A stretch of 58,249 bases of DNA, from NCBI GenBank assembly GCA_902825945.1, contig CADECY010000048.1, positions 1 through 58,249 of the forward strand. Direction: 5' to 3'. The notes beneath the pieces were generated by a model. It searched no databases. It was not told the origin of the DNA and was given only the letters and a program-made list of their open reading frames with translations. Of the stretch, positions 29,606 through 37,658 are shown one piece after another; the first letter of the stretch is position 1; every line of letters starts with the position of its first letter. Made by a program: the position numbers and the translations under genes. This DNA is from an uncultured Acidobacteriota bacterium. Its GTDB lineage: Bacteria; Acidobacteriota; Terriglobia; Bryobacterales; Bryobacteraceae.

Positions 29606-31543
29606 TTACCGCAGCACTGCAAGCGCCAACAGCGGAAAGTAGTGCCGGTAGAGATGATAGTTCAAGTAAAAGACGTTCGGGAATCCGGTTCCCGTCGCGA
29701 GCTCTTCGTCCCAGCCGCCCGCCGCGGTTTGCGTGTCGAGCAGATAGCCGATCCCGCGTTTGACCCGTGGTGACGACTTGTCGCCGGCGGCGGCGAGTCC
29801 GAGTAGCGCCCAAGCCGTTTGAGAGGGCGTGCTCGGCGCGCTCACGAATTCGCCTCGCGCGTATCCCGCGCAGCTTTCGCCCCAGCCTCCATCGCGATTC
29901 TGAACGGACTCGAGCCAAGCCGCGCCACGCCGCATCGCGTCGATCGAGTTCGGCTGGCCCGCCCAACTCAGCCCGCGCAACGCCAGGAACGTGCCGTAGA
30001 CGTAGTTGACGCCCCAGCGTCCATACCAGCTTCCGTTGGCTTCCTGCGAACGGACCAAGTATCGCGCGCCGGCTTGAATGGCTTCGTGCTCGCGCGCGAC
30101 TCCCGAACGCACTAGCGCCTCGACTACGCGGCCCGTGATGTCGGGGCACGTCGGATCTAGCATCGCGTTATGATCGGCGAACGGCAGCCGGTTGAGGATC
30201 TGCCAGTTGTTATCGACATCGAACGCGGCCCAACCTCCGTCGTTCGATTGCATGCCGAGGAGCCACTTCACGGCACGGCGCACCACCCGTTCCTGACGGG
30301 CCTTGTCTTCGCTCTTGGCGTGACAGAACGCGAGTAACACCATCGCCGTGTCGTCGATGTCGGGATAGTGCTCGTTGGCGAACTCGAAGGCCCAGCCCGA
30401 GGGCTCGAGGAACGGCCGCTTCACCGACCAGTCGCCGCGCCGCCGCACTTCCTTCGAGATCAGCCAATCGGCGGACTGGCTCATTTGCGCGGAATCGCCG
30501 AGTCCGGCCTCGCCCAACGCGTACACGGCGATGGCGGTATCCCAAACCGGCGAGACGCAGGGTTGAAAGAAGAACTTGCCGTCCCGCTCGACGATCAACG
30601 AGTCGATCTGGCGAATCGCCTCGATCAGGTCGGGATGATCGTCTGGATAGCCGAGAGCGTCGAGGGCCATGATCATGTACATGATCGATGGATAAATGGC
30701 GCCGAGCCCGTCGCTATGGCGCGTGCGTTCGAGCATCCACTTCTCCGCTTCGCGCAGCGCGGTGGCGCGCAGGTTCTTAAACCCGCGGCGGCCCCAGATC
30801 TTGACCAGCTTATCGACGTGATGGAACAGGAAGGTCAGACCTTCGCGTTCGGCAAGCTTGAGTTTTCTGCCGGGAACGAACAGTTCGTTCACCGTGAATC
30901 CTCCAGGCGCACGTTTGGGCGAACCCGCGGCTTGAACGATCGACAAGGGAACCACGATCGTCCGGGTCCAGGAGGACATTTCGTACAAGACGTTGCCGGG
31001 CAGCAGGACGATTTCAGGGGGGACCGTGGGCGCGAATTTCTGCGGGAAGAGCCCGAACAGACTCAGGTTGATCCGAGTGTAGCTGTTGCACGCCTGCACA
31101 CCGCCGAGCGCGAGCGCCACATTGCGGGCGCGTATCATCTCCACCGAGTCCGGATCCTGACCGGTCAGCTTGAGGGCCGTGTAGGCCTTGACCGTGAGGT
31201 TGATGTCGGCGCCCGATCCCGGATACAGTGCCCAGCCGCCATCGGGAAGCTGCCGCCGGAGGATCTCGGCCCGGCATTTTTGCAGCCGGGGCATCGACGG
31301 AGGATTCCACTCGGAAGCAGCCGGTTGATGGAGCCACAGGTGCAGCAGCACGTAGTCGGCTTCGAGCGAGATGTCGGCGGTGAGGTCACCGCGCCAGTAG
31401 CCATCGGAGTGCTGCAAGCCGAGCAGGAACTCGGAGGAACGATGAACGCCGAAATCGGCGCGTGCGCGCGCGGTCTCGGCCTCGGCCCTCAGGTCCGGTT
31501 GTTGACGGCGGCGTCCCGGCTGGACGATTTCGAAACCTGCCAA
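29606..31543 (-). CDS. shc: Squalene-hopene cyclase
   Basis: The 645-residue protein is a class II triterpene cyclase that folds squalene to hopene by protonation from a DXDD acid. The acid motif is D395-I-D-D398 (PDIDDTAMVLL). Many QW-type repeats are present (DGYWRGDLTADISLEADYVL, DGGWALYPG, DGGWAAFDVDNNW, NGSWYGRWGVNYVYGTFLAL, RDGGWGESCAGY). The order and length match bacterial Shc/HpnF. It would act at the inner membrane to make hopanoids. The gene lies 3 bases after the PpiC lipoprotein gene and upstream of the oxidoreductase and thrB, in one minus-strand unit. Confidence 0.95.
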   Translation of the reverse strand: MAGFEIVQPGRRRQQPDLRAEAETARARADFGVHRSSEFLLGLQHSDGYWRGDLTADISLEADYVLLHLWLHQPAASEWNPPSMPRLQKCRAEILRRQLPDGGWALYPGSGADINLTVKAYTALKLTGQDPDSVEMIRARNVALALGGVQACNSYTRINLSLFGLFPQKFAPTVPPEIVLLPGNVLYEMSSWTRTIVVPLSIVQAAGSPKRAPGGFTVNELFVPGRKLKLAEREGLTFLFHHVDKLVKIWGRRGFKNLRATALREAEKWMLERTRHSDGLGAIYPSIMYMIMALDALGYPDDHPDLIEAIRQIDSLIVERDGKFFFQPCVSPVWDTAIAVYALGEAGLGDSAQMSQSADWLISKEVRRRGDWSVKRPFLEPSGWAFEFANEHYPDIDDTAMVLLAFCHAKSEDKARQERVVRRAVKWLLGMQSNDGGWAAFDVDNNWQILNRLPFADHNAMLDPTCPDITGRVVEALVRSGVAREHEAIQAGARYLVRSQEANGSWYGRWGVNYVYGTFLALRGLSWAGQPNSIDAMRRGAAWLESVQNRDGGWGESCAGYARGEFVSAPSTPSQTAWALLGLAAAGDKSSPRVKRGIGYLLDTQTAAGGWDEELATGTGFPNVFYLNYHLYRHYFPLLALAVLR

Positions 31544-31546
31544 TCC

Positions 31547-32581
31547 CTACTTTCCTCCCGCCGAGTACTTGGCGAATTGTTGCTGCGCGAAGTAGTTCGT
31601 GACCGATGCCTCGTTGCGGGCGATCTCGTAGTAGACGGCCTTCAAGAGCTGGTCCTTGCGGTTGAGCATGGTCTCGCGAATGGTCTGTTGCACGCGGGGA
31701 TCGTTGAGCTGGCGTTGTCCGGCGGGTTCCTTGGAAACCACCTTCAGGATGCGGTAGCCCTCCTGAGTGCGCACGATCGGCGAAATCGAGCCAGGCTGCA
31801 TCTGGCTCACGAGCCGCCGGAGTTCGACCGCGGCCTGTTCGAGCGATGATTCGCCGATGTAGCCGAGGTCGCCGCCGTTCGGCGCGGTGTTCGGATTCTC
31901 GGAGAAATTCTGCGCGATCATGGCGAAGTCCTCGCCCTGCTTGAGGCGTGCTTCGATCATCTGGATCTTCTGCTTGGCCTGGTCCTCGTTCTGCGCCTTG
32001 TCGCTTCGCAGGTTCCGCACGTTGGGATCGGGCCGGGGAGTCACCAGGATTTCGGCCATGTGGATCTGCGGTTCGGGCAGGTTGAACATCGCCTTGTTGG
32101 CGTTGTAAAAGTCGGCCACGTCCTTGTCGGTGATGTTGATGTGCGAGGTGATCTCTTTGTTGAACAGCTTCTGGATCGAGAGATCGCGCTTCAACTGGGC
32201 CTTGAATGCCTCGGCCGTGATCTTGCGGGCATCTAACTGTTTCTGAAACTCCTCCTGCGTGTAGGGAGCCTTGAGATCGTTGAACTTCGCCTGCACGTCC
32301 GCGTCGGGCGCTACCAGTCCTAGTTTTTCAGCGCGCTGCATCATGATCTCGTTGTCAATCATCGAGCGCAGCACTTCGAGCTTTTGGATCGCGATCTGGT
32401 CTTCGCTCGCCTCTGGCGTCGGATTCGGGAACTGGAGCTTGTACTGTTTGTCGATCTCGTCGAACGTGATCGCGCGGCTGTTCACCTCCGCCGCCACATT
32501 GGGCGGGGCGGACTTCTTGCAGCCGGCCGCCAGGATGAGCGCGGCGGTCAGCGGAATGAGCCGTGTGTGGGCGCGGAGCAT
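31547..32581 (-). CDS. SurA/PpiC-type peptidyl-prolyl isomerase lipoprotein
   Basis: The 344-residue protein starts at ATG 32581 with a lipoprotein signal (LTAALILAAGC). A SurA-N-like helical chaperone part follows (AITFDEIDKQYKLQFPNPTP), then a parvulin PPIase domain at about 195-300 with IHMAEILVTPR, the GEDFAMIAQNFSENP element, GGDLGYIGESSLEQ and VRTQEGYRILKV. It is probably anchored in the periplasm and helps fold exported proteins. A longer open frame to 33400 runs antisense over the GH113-like gene and was not used. It is 3 bases from the cyclase gene; no functional link to it is obvious. Confidence 0.92.
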   Translation of the reverse strand: MLRAHTRLIPLTAALILAAGCKKSAPPNVAAEVNSRAITFDEIDKQYKLQFPNPTPEASEDQIAIQKLEVLRSMIDNEIMMQRAEKLGLVAPDADVQAKFNDLKAPYTQEEFQKQLDARKITAEAFKAQLKRDLSIQKLFNKEITSHINITDKDVADFYNANKAMFNLPEPQIHMAEILVTPRPDPNVRNLRSDKAQNEDQAKQKIQMIEARLKQGEDFAMIAQNFSENPNTAPNGGDLGYIGESSLEQAAVELRRLVSQMQPGSISPIVRTQEGYRILKVVSKEPAGQRQLNDPRVQQTIRETMLNRKDQLLKAVYYEIARNEASVTNYFAQQQFAKYSAGGK

Positions 32582-32629
32582 AAAAAGTTTCACTATTGTA
32601 GCGTGCCGTGGGGCGGGGAAGTGTGAGCT

Positions 32630-33628
32630 ATGATCGTTGACTTGAGGACGACCGCCGCTGCCTTCCTGACACTGCTCTCCGGGCTCTCCGCGTGCTCGCG
32701 TCCAGCGGTCCGCGCCGTGCCTGCGGGCCACTTCCATCGCGGTGTCAACTTCACTGCCGAGCGCGGAGTCCGGTACGATACGCCGGAGGCTCGCGCGATG
32801 CTCGAGAAGCTTCCGGAGTGGGGCATCAACACCGTGGCGCTCGTGCCATACGGCTTCGCCCGCCGCAATCCCGTGCGGGTGGCGGTGAGTTCTCGCCACG
32901 GTTGGGAAAACGACGAGGGCATGGAGATGCTCGCGGCGGCGGCTCGCGCCAAGGGCATGAAGGTGTTCCTCAAGCCGCACGTCTGGCGCGGACCCGAGAT
33001 GGAGCTCACCGATCCGGAAGAGCTGCAGGAGTGGTTCCGGCAGTATGCGGCGTTCCTCGAACACTACGCCGGCTTCGCCACACGGATTCAGGCGGATTTG
33101 TTTTGCGTCGGCGTCGAGCTGAAATCGTTCACCAAGTACGAAGAGCGCTGGCGGGACATGATTGCGCGCGTTCGGGCGATCTACAATGGTCCGCTGGTAT
33201 ACGCGGCCAATCACGGTCCGGAGTTCGAGTCGATCGCCTTCTGGGATGCCCTCGACTACATCGGTCTTGACAACTACTATCCGCTGCCGGACGATCTTTC
33301 GACGGCGGCACTCGAACGTAAGATCGATTTGGTGCGGGCGAAGTTTCCGAAGCCGGTGCTGTTCACCGAAGCCGGATTCAGCGCGATCGAGAACGCGCAT
33401 CGCGCGCCTTGGGAGGACGAGACGGAAAAGCCACTGTCGCTCGCCGCGCAGGCCAACGCCTATGACGCGCTGTTGAAAGGCTTCTACGGCAAGCAGTGGT
33501 TCCAGGGCGTCTACTGGTGGAAGGTGGGGACCAACGGCTACGGAGGCACGGAGAACAATTCCATGACTCCGTGGGGCAAGCCCGCGATGGAGATCCTGAA
33601 GCGCTGGTACACGAGCGGGAAACGATAG
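32630..33628 (+). CDS. GH113-like glycosidase lipoprotein
   Basis: The 332-residue protein resembles the GH113/GTA TIM-barrel group, whose known members are beta-mannanases. It has a lipoprotein-type N-terminus (AAFLTLLSGLSAC), then GVNFTAERGVRYDTPEA, WGINTVALVPYGFAR, KVFLKPHVWRGPEM, and FCVGVELKSFTKYEE. The last holds a Glu at the usual acid/base strand, and LFTEAGFSAIENA holds a Glu suited to be the nucleophile. Its start is divergent from the PpiC gene by 48 bases. It is followed after 3 bases by the CoA transferase gene. Confidence 0.83.
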   Translation: MIVDLRTTAAAFLTLLSGLSACSRPAVRAVPAGHFHRGVNFTAERGVRYDTPEARAMLEKLPEWGINTVALVPYGFARRNPVRVAVSSRHGWENDEGMEMLAAAARAKGMKVFLKPHVWRGPEMELTDPEELQEWFRQYAAFLEHYAGFATRIQADLFCVGVELKSFTKYEERWRDMIARVRAIYNGPLVYAANHGPEFESIAFWDALDYIGLDNYYPLPDDLSTAALERKIDLVRAKFPKPVLFTEAGFSAIENAHRAPWEDETEKPLSLAAQANAYDALLKGFYGKQWFQGVYWWKVGTNGYGGTENNSMTPWGKPAMEILKRWYTSGKR

Positions 33629-33631
33629 GGA

Positions 33632-34813
33632 ATGGGGCCACTACAGGGAATTCGAGTCTTCGATCTCAGCCGGATTCTGGCGGGTCCGTCATGCACGCAA
33701 TTGCTGGGTGATCTCGGCGCCGATGTGATCAAAGTCGAACGGCCGGGCGTGGGTGACGACACGCGCCGCTGGGGTCCACCGTATGTGAAGGACGCTGATG
33801 GCAACGACACGGTGGAGAGCGGCTACTACCTGACGTCGAATCGGAACAAACGTTCGATCGCGCTCGATATCTCGACTGCGCGCGGCCAGGAGATCGCGCG
33901 AAAGATGATTGCCCGGTGCGACGTGGTGATCGAGAACTTCAAGGTGGGCGACATGGCCCGCTACGGGCTCAGCTACGCGGACCTGAAGGATGCGAATCCG
34001 CGGCTCGTCTACTGTTCGATTAGCGGATTCGGGCAAACCGGGCCATACGCGCCGCGGGCGGGATACGACCTTCTGGCCCAAGGGCTCGGCGGCGTGATGA
34101 GCGTGACCGGCGAGCCTGATCGGCCACCGATGAAGGTCGGCGTGGGCATCGCGGATCTCATGTGCGGCATGTACGCGACGGTGGCGATTCTCGCGGCGCT
34201 GCACCATCGTGAGAAGACGGGGCAAGGCCAGCACATCGACCTCGCGCTACTCGACACGCAGGTAGCGTGGCTCATCAACGTCGCGCTCAACTACTTCCTG
34301 TCGGGCAACGCTCCGGCACGGATGGGCAACGAACATCCGAATATCGCGCCCTACAACCTCTATCGTTGCGCCGAAGGCTACGTGATCCTCGCGGTGGGTA
34401 ATGACGCACAATTCCGAAAACTCTGCGAGTTTGCGGGCGACGTGGCATTCGCGGAGGATGATCGATTCGCGACGAACGAGTCGCGCCTGGCGAATCGTGA
34501 CGCCCTGAATGAGCGGCTCGGGAATCTCATGTCGGCGCGCCCGAACTCGGAGTGGATCGCCGGATTGGCGAAGCTCGGCGTGCCGTGTAGCCCCGTGAAC
34601 GATATCGCTGGTGTGTTCGCCGACCCGCAGGTGATCCATCGCGGGATGAAAATCTCGATGCCGCATCCGTTGTCGGGATCCGGGCTCGTCGATCTGCTTG
34701 CAAATCCGATCCGGTTCTCTGAGACGGGGGTGGAGTACCGGCGCCATCCGCCGTTGATGGGCGAGCACACGGAGGAATTGTTGCGGGAGTTCGGGATCGA
34801 AAGCGGCTCGTGA
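33632..34813 (+). CDS. CaiB/BaiF-type (class III) CoA transferase
   Basis: The 393-residue protein is a family III CoA transferase. It opens LQGIRVFDLSRILAGPSCTQ and has LGADVIKVERPGVGDDTR, the NRNKRSIALD segment, YCSISGFGQTGPYAPRAGYD, and the catalytic Asp region VGVGIADLMCGMYA. The C-terminus carries the family ending RHPPLMGEHTEELLRE. Such enzymes move CoA between carboxylic acids such as formate, oxalate, carnitine or aromatic acids; the substrate here is not predictable. It is cytoplasmic and apparently co-transcribed with the GH113-like gene. Confidence 0.93.
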   Translation: MGPLQGIRVFDLSRILAGPSCTQLLGDLGADVIKVERPGVGDDTRRWGPPYVKDADGNDTVESGYYLTSNRNKRSIALDISTARGQEIARKMIARCDVVIENFKVGDMARYGLSYADLKDANPRLVYCSISGFGQTGPYAPRAGYDLLAQGLGGVMSVTGEPDRPPMKVGVGIADLMCGMYATVAILAALHHREKTGQGQHIDLALLDTQVAWLINVALNYFLSGNAPARMGNEHPNIAPYNLYRCAEGYVILAVGNDAQFRKLCEFAGDVAFAEDDRFATNESRLANRDALNERLGNLMSARPNSEWIAGLAKLGVPCSPVNDIAGVFADPQVIHRGMKISMPHPLSGSGLVDLLANPIRFSETGVEYRRHPPLMGEHTEELLREFGIESGS

Positions 34814-34815
34814 GT

Positions 34816-35036
34816 TCATTGGTTGACACTGATCTTGAATTCATCGCAGCAGCGCGGACATGTCACTCGAATCGACTTGTCACGCTTGACGGGGATTCGC
34901 ATTCGACCGGAGCATCCGGGGCACGTCAGAATGGTTTGCCCGGTGTTTCTTCTCGTGTGGAAGCGCCGGTGCCGGTGTAGTAGGCGGCGCCACATTTACA
35001 CGAGAGGATTGCGTCTGGTTTGGAGATCGGAATCAA
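34816..35036 (-). pseudogene. Small zinc-ribbon protein, probably frameshifted
   Basis: The only gene-like content between the CoA transferase and the terpene cyclase is on the minus strand. A 59-codon frame (ATG 34995 to TGA 34816) ends in a zinc ribbon: LTCPGCSGRMRIPVKRDK followed by IRVTCPRCCDEFKISVNQ. A second frame from TTG 35036 to TGA 34926 encodes LIPISKPDAILSCKCGAAYY, another Cys-rich segment. Joining them with one indel near 34930-34950 gives a continuous protein of about 70 residues with several CxxC/CxC pairs. It was probably one small zinc-binding protein. Alternatively only the 59-codon frame is expressed. Confidence 0.5.
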
Positions 35037-35064
35037 GGAACGAAGAAGAGCGTGAAGTACACGT

Positions 35065-36795
35065 TCAGCGAATCATCGAGGAGCCCAATCCCCCAACACT
35101 GAAAATCAGCGGATAAAGATCCTCGTAATACCAGAGCTTGGCGAAATAGAATCCGATCGGCGAAGCAGGCGTCTGCTCGCCGTTCTCCGTCGCCGCTGAT
35201 AGCCAAGCGGACCCGCGATCGATTGACTCCCTGTGCGCAGGATCTCCGAGCGTACCGAGCGCATGCAGCGCGAGCGCGGTTTCTTCGATCGACGAGACGA
35301 TTCCGGTAGAGCCCCCCCAACCGCCGTCCGCGTTCTGCGCGCGGAGCAACCAGGCCGCGCCTTTCCGCGCCGCCAGATGCCCGAGCTTCGCGAGCGCGAT
35401 CACAACGCGCGCGGTGCCGTAAGTGGGATTCTCCTCGGACGGCTCATCCTGGTTGCCGAACCAGAGCGGAATCCATGCTCCATCCTTGCGCTGCACCTTG
35501 GTCAGGTATTCGAGCGCGCGATCGATCGCGGGGCGTAACTCCCACTCCATCCCGAGTTCGCCCACCCACGCGTGCCATGCCTGCAACGTGTGCGCCGTCA
35601 GGTCCGGACTGCTGCGGTCGAACGGCAGATTCGCCCATCCGCGACAGAACGTCGGAATGCCGCCATCGCGATTCTGCAAGCCGGCGAGCCAGCGGACTCC
35701 CGCTCGCGCCGCGTCGCGCACCCGCTCATCCGCCGGCCCGAGATTCCGCAGCGCCATCAGCGCTCCCGGCGTGTCATCCGCGTCCGGCACCCCTCCGGGC
35801 AAGTCTGTCCATGCCCAACCGCCAGGTGCGGCGTGCGTGTACGGATGCTCCACTCGGTACTGCTGCGCGAGCAACCATTCGCGGATCCGCTCGGCATCGG
35901 GCCTCGGAAAAACGAACCCGGGAACGGTGGCAAGCGCGTTGACGGAAAGCGTCGTCGCCCATGTCGCGAGATTCGTGTCGATTGGCCAGCTTCCATCCTC
36001 GCGCACGGAATCCACGAGGAACCGGACGCCGTGCTCCACCACTGGGCTCTCGGTCAAGCCGGCCGCCAGCAGACTCATCGTGACGAAACTCGTCAGCGGC
36101 GTCGCTTCCAGATACCCGCCGGTCGATGGCTGAATCTCGCGCAACAGCTTCAGTGTCGGCTCGCGCGTGACAGATCGAAGCGCGCGCGTCACTGGATTCC
36201 AGGTAGGCCGCCTGCGGTGACGAACTTGGCCGATCGCGATCAGCGCGGGCAGAGCGTACGAGACTACCGGCAAGCTCAGCCACTGATACCACTGATGCGG
36301 CGCCGCGGCCATCTCGAACGGAAGCTGGATCACATGGCGCCAAGCGTCGCGCCCAGGTCCCAGCCGGCCCGAGATCGCCAGCATCGTCAGGATCGGCACC
36401 GAGAAGGTGCGGTCCTTGCCATAACGTTTTGTGATCGCGCGGGCGAGCTGATCGGGATCGAGTCCACCGGCTTTGGCTCGCATCCATTCCTCGATCCGCC
36501 GCACCGGACCCTGATGTTCGCAGTCCGCGCGAGCCGCGGCGAACGCCGCCCAGCAAAGCGCGGTGGTCGAGATGTTGCTGTGACTCCGCGTCGTGTCGCC
36601 CCAGCCGCCGTCCGGATTCTGCGTGCGGGCGAGCCACTCGATCCCGCCTTTCACCAGCGCGTCGTGTCCGCCGCGCAACGAGAGCGCCGTGATCGCGGTG
36701 GCGGTGGAGAGCGCGCTGCTCGAAAGACGCCCTTCCCAGTAACCGCCGGGCGTGCGCGCGGCCAGCAGCCGCTCCACCAGCCGGTCGAGCGTCAC
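35065..36795 (-). CDS. Class II terpene cyclase (short squalene-hopene-cyclase-like)
   Basis: The 576-residue protein is a second class II cyclase, clearly different from Shc. The acid motif is D338-A-D-D341 (VPDADDTPGALMAL). Repeats include GGYWEGRLSSSALSTATAI, NPDGGWGDTTRSHSNISTTA, DGSWPIDTNLATWATT, RDGGIPTFCRGWANLPFDRS, KDGAWIPLWFGNQ and ADGGWGGSTGIVSSIEETAL. It is about 70 residues shorter than Shc. I chose GTG 36795 because it gives a 4-base GTGA overlap with the upstream barrel gene; an extension to 36918 would lie inside that gene. Substrate could be a linear C20-C35 prenyl chain rather than squalene (inference). Confidence 0.87.
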   Translation of the reverse strand: MTLDRLVERLLAARTPGGYWEGRLSSSALSTATAITALSLRGGHDALVKGGIEWLARTQNPDGGWGDTTRSHSNISTTALCWAAFAAARADCEHQGPVRRIEEWMRAKAGGLDPDQLARAITKRYGKDRTFSVPILTMLAISGRLGPGRDAWRHVIQLPFEMAAAPHQWYQWLSLPVVSYALPALIAIGQVRHRRRPTWNPVTRALRSVTREPTLKLLREIQPSTGGYLEATPLTSFVTMSLLAAGLTESPVVEHGVRFLVDSVREDGSWPIDTNLATWATTLSVNALATVPGFVFPRPDAERIREWLLAQQYRVEHPYTHAAPGGWAWTDLPGGVPDADDTPGALMALRNLGPADERVRDAARAGVRWLAGLQNRDGGIPTFCRGWANLPFDRSSPDLTAHTLQAWHAWVGELGMEWELRPAIDRALEYLTKVQRKDGAWIPLWFGNQDEPSEENPTYGTARVVIALAKLGHLAARKGAAWLLRAQNADGGWGGSTGIVSSIEETALALHALGTLGDPAHRESIDRGSAWLSAATENGEQTPASPIGFYFAKLWYYEDLYPLIFSVGGLGSSMIR

Positions 36796-37658
36796 ACGCA
36801 CAGATGCCCCAGCGAGAGGAGTGCGTAGTAAGTGTACTCGCAGTCCTGAACGTCGTCGCTCCAGTTGCCGTAGAAGCCGCCGCGATTCGACCAGAGGCTG
36901 TCGAGGAAATCGAGGCACGGCTCACGAATCGCATCGAGCTTGACATGCATCGATCCGAGCGCATGCAGCGCGGTGGCGGTCGAGAGCAGATCGGGCATCG
37001 GCGAGCCTTCCATCGCGAAGAAGCCGCCGCGTTCGTGGCAACGGTCGAGCAGCCACATGCCGAGTCCAGGGTCGACGGGTTCACCGAATTGTTTGAAGAT
37101 GATGGCTGCGGCGGCGGTGGGCGGAGTCTGGCCTAGCGGGAGTTCGGGGAAATTCGAGTATCCGCCATCCTTGGTGGCGAGCGCGCGGACCGAGTCGAGG
37201 ATTCGGGCTCGATTCGGGATCTCGGCACGCAAGTCCTGACAAGCTCCGACCGCGAGGAAGGCGTGATAGACGCTTCCGAAGCCGCCGTCCGTTTGGCGAT
37301 GCTCCTCGATTCGTGCGAGCATCGCCGCCGCGGGAACGTCATCGAACGATGCGCCCGCGAAGCCCGTCAGATTCGCCCAGCAGCGCGCCAGGCAACAGCG
37401 ATGCACGAAGTCGAGTGAGGCGCCATCGCCGAACGATTCGAGATAGCCGCGCGTGGCGGCGGGGAGATCAGCACGAAGCGCGATCAGGCTTTCCAGTCCG
37501 AAGACCGTGTAGTAAAGGTCACTCGCACCGGCGCGGTCCTGAAATCCGCCGTCCGCGTTCAGACGTGCTCGAATGAAGTCGATGACGAGGCTGGCTGCAT
37601 CATCGAGGTGCCGCGGCGCGAGCCTCGCCACCTGCAGCATTTCTAGCCTCAAACTCAC
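36792..37658 (-). CDS. Single-barrel prenyltransferase/terpenoid-cyclase-repeat protein
   Basis: The 288-residue protein consists of five to six PF00432-type repeats: NADGGFQDRAGASDLYYTVF, TDGGFGSVYHAFLAVGAC, KDGGYSNFPELPLGQ, RGGFFAMEGSPMPDLLSTA and RGGFYGNWSDDVQDCEYTYY. It resembles a beta subunit of protein prenyltransferases or one domain of a terpene cyclase, and has no DXDD acid motif. It overlaps the polyprenyl synthase gene by 59 bases (41 if ATG 37640 is used) and the cyclase gene by 4. It may hold the substrate, form a complex with the cyclase, or transfer a prenyl group; no choice can be made from sequence. Confidence 0.85.
   Translation of the reverse strand: MSLRLEMLQVARLAPRHLDDAASLVIDFIRARLNADGGFQDRAGASDLYYTVFGLESLIALRADLPAATRGYLESFGDGASLDFVHRCCLARCWANLTGFAGASFDDVPAAAMLARIEEHRQTDGGFGSVYHAFLAVGACQDLRAEIPNRARILDSVRALATKDGGYSNFPELPLGQTPPTAAAAIIFKQFGEPVDPGLGMWLLDRCHERGGFFAMEGSPMPDLLSTATALHALGSMHVKLDAIREPCLDFLDSLWSNRGGFYGNWSDDVQDCEYTYYALLSLGHLCV

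Noticed and set aside
31547..33400. 617-residue open frame extending the PpiC gene upstream
   Set aside because: The extra 273 codons run antisense over the GH113-like gene and show no domain; the lipoprotein signal at 32581 is the real start.
34823..35116. 97-residue plus-strand frame after the CoA transferase
   Set aside because: No motif, signal or ribosome site; the minus strand carries a clear zinc-ribbon here.
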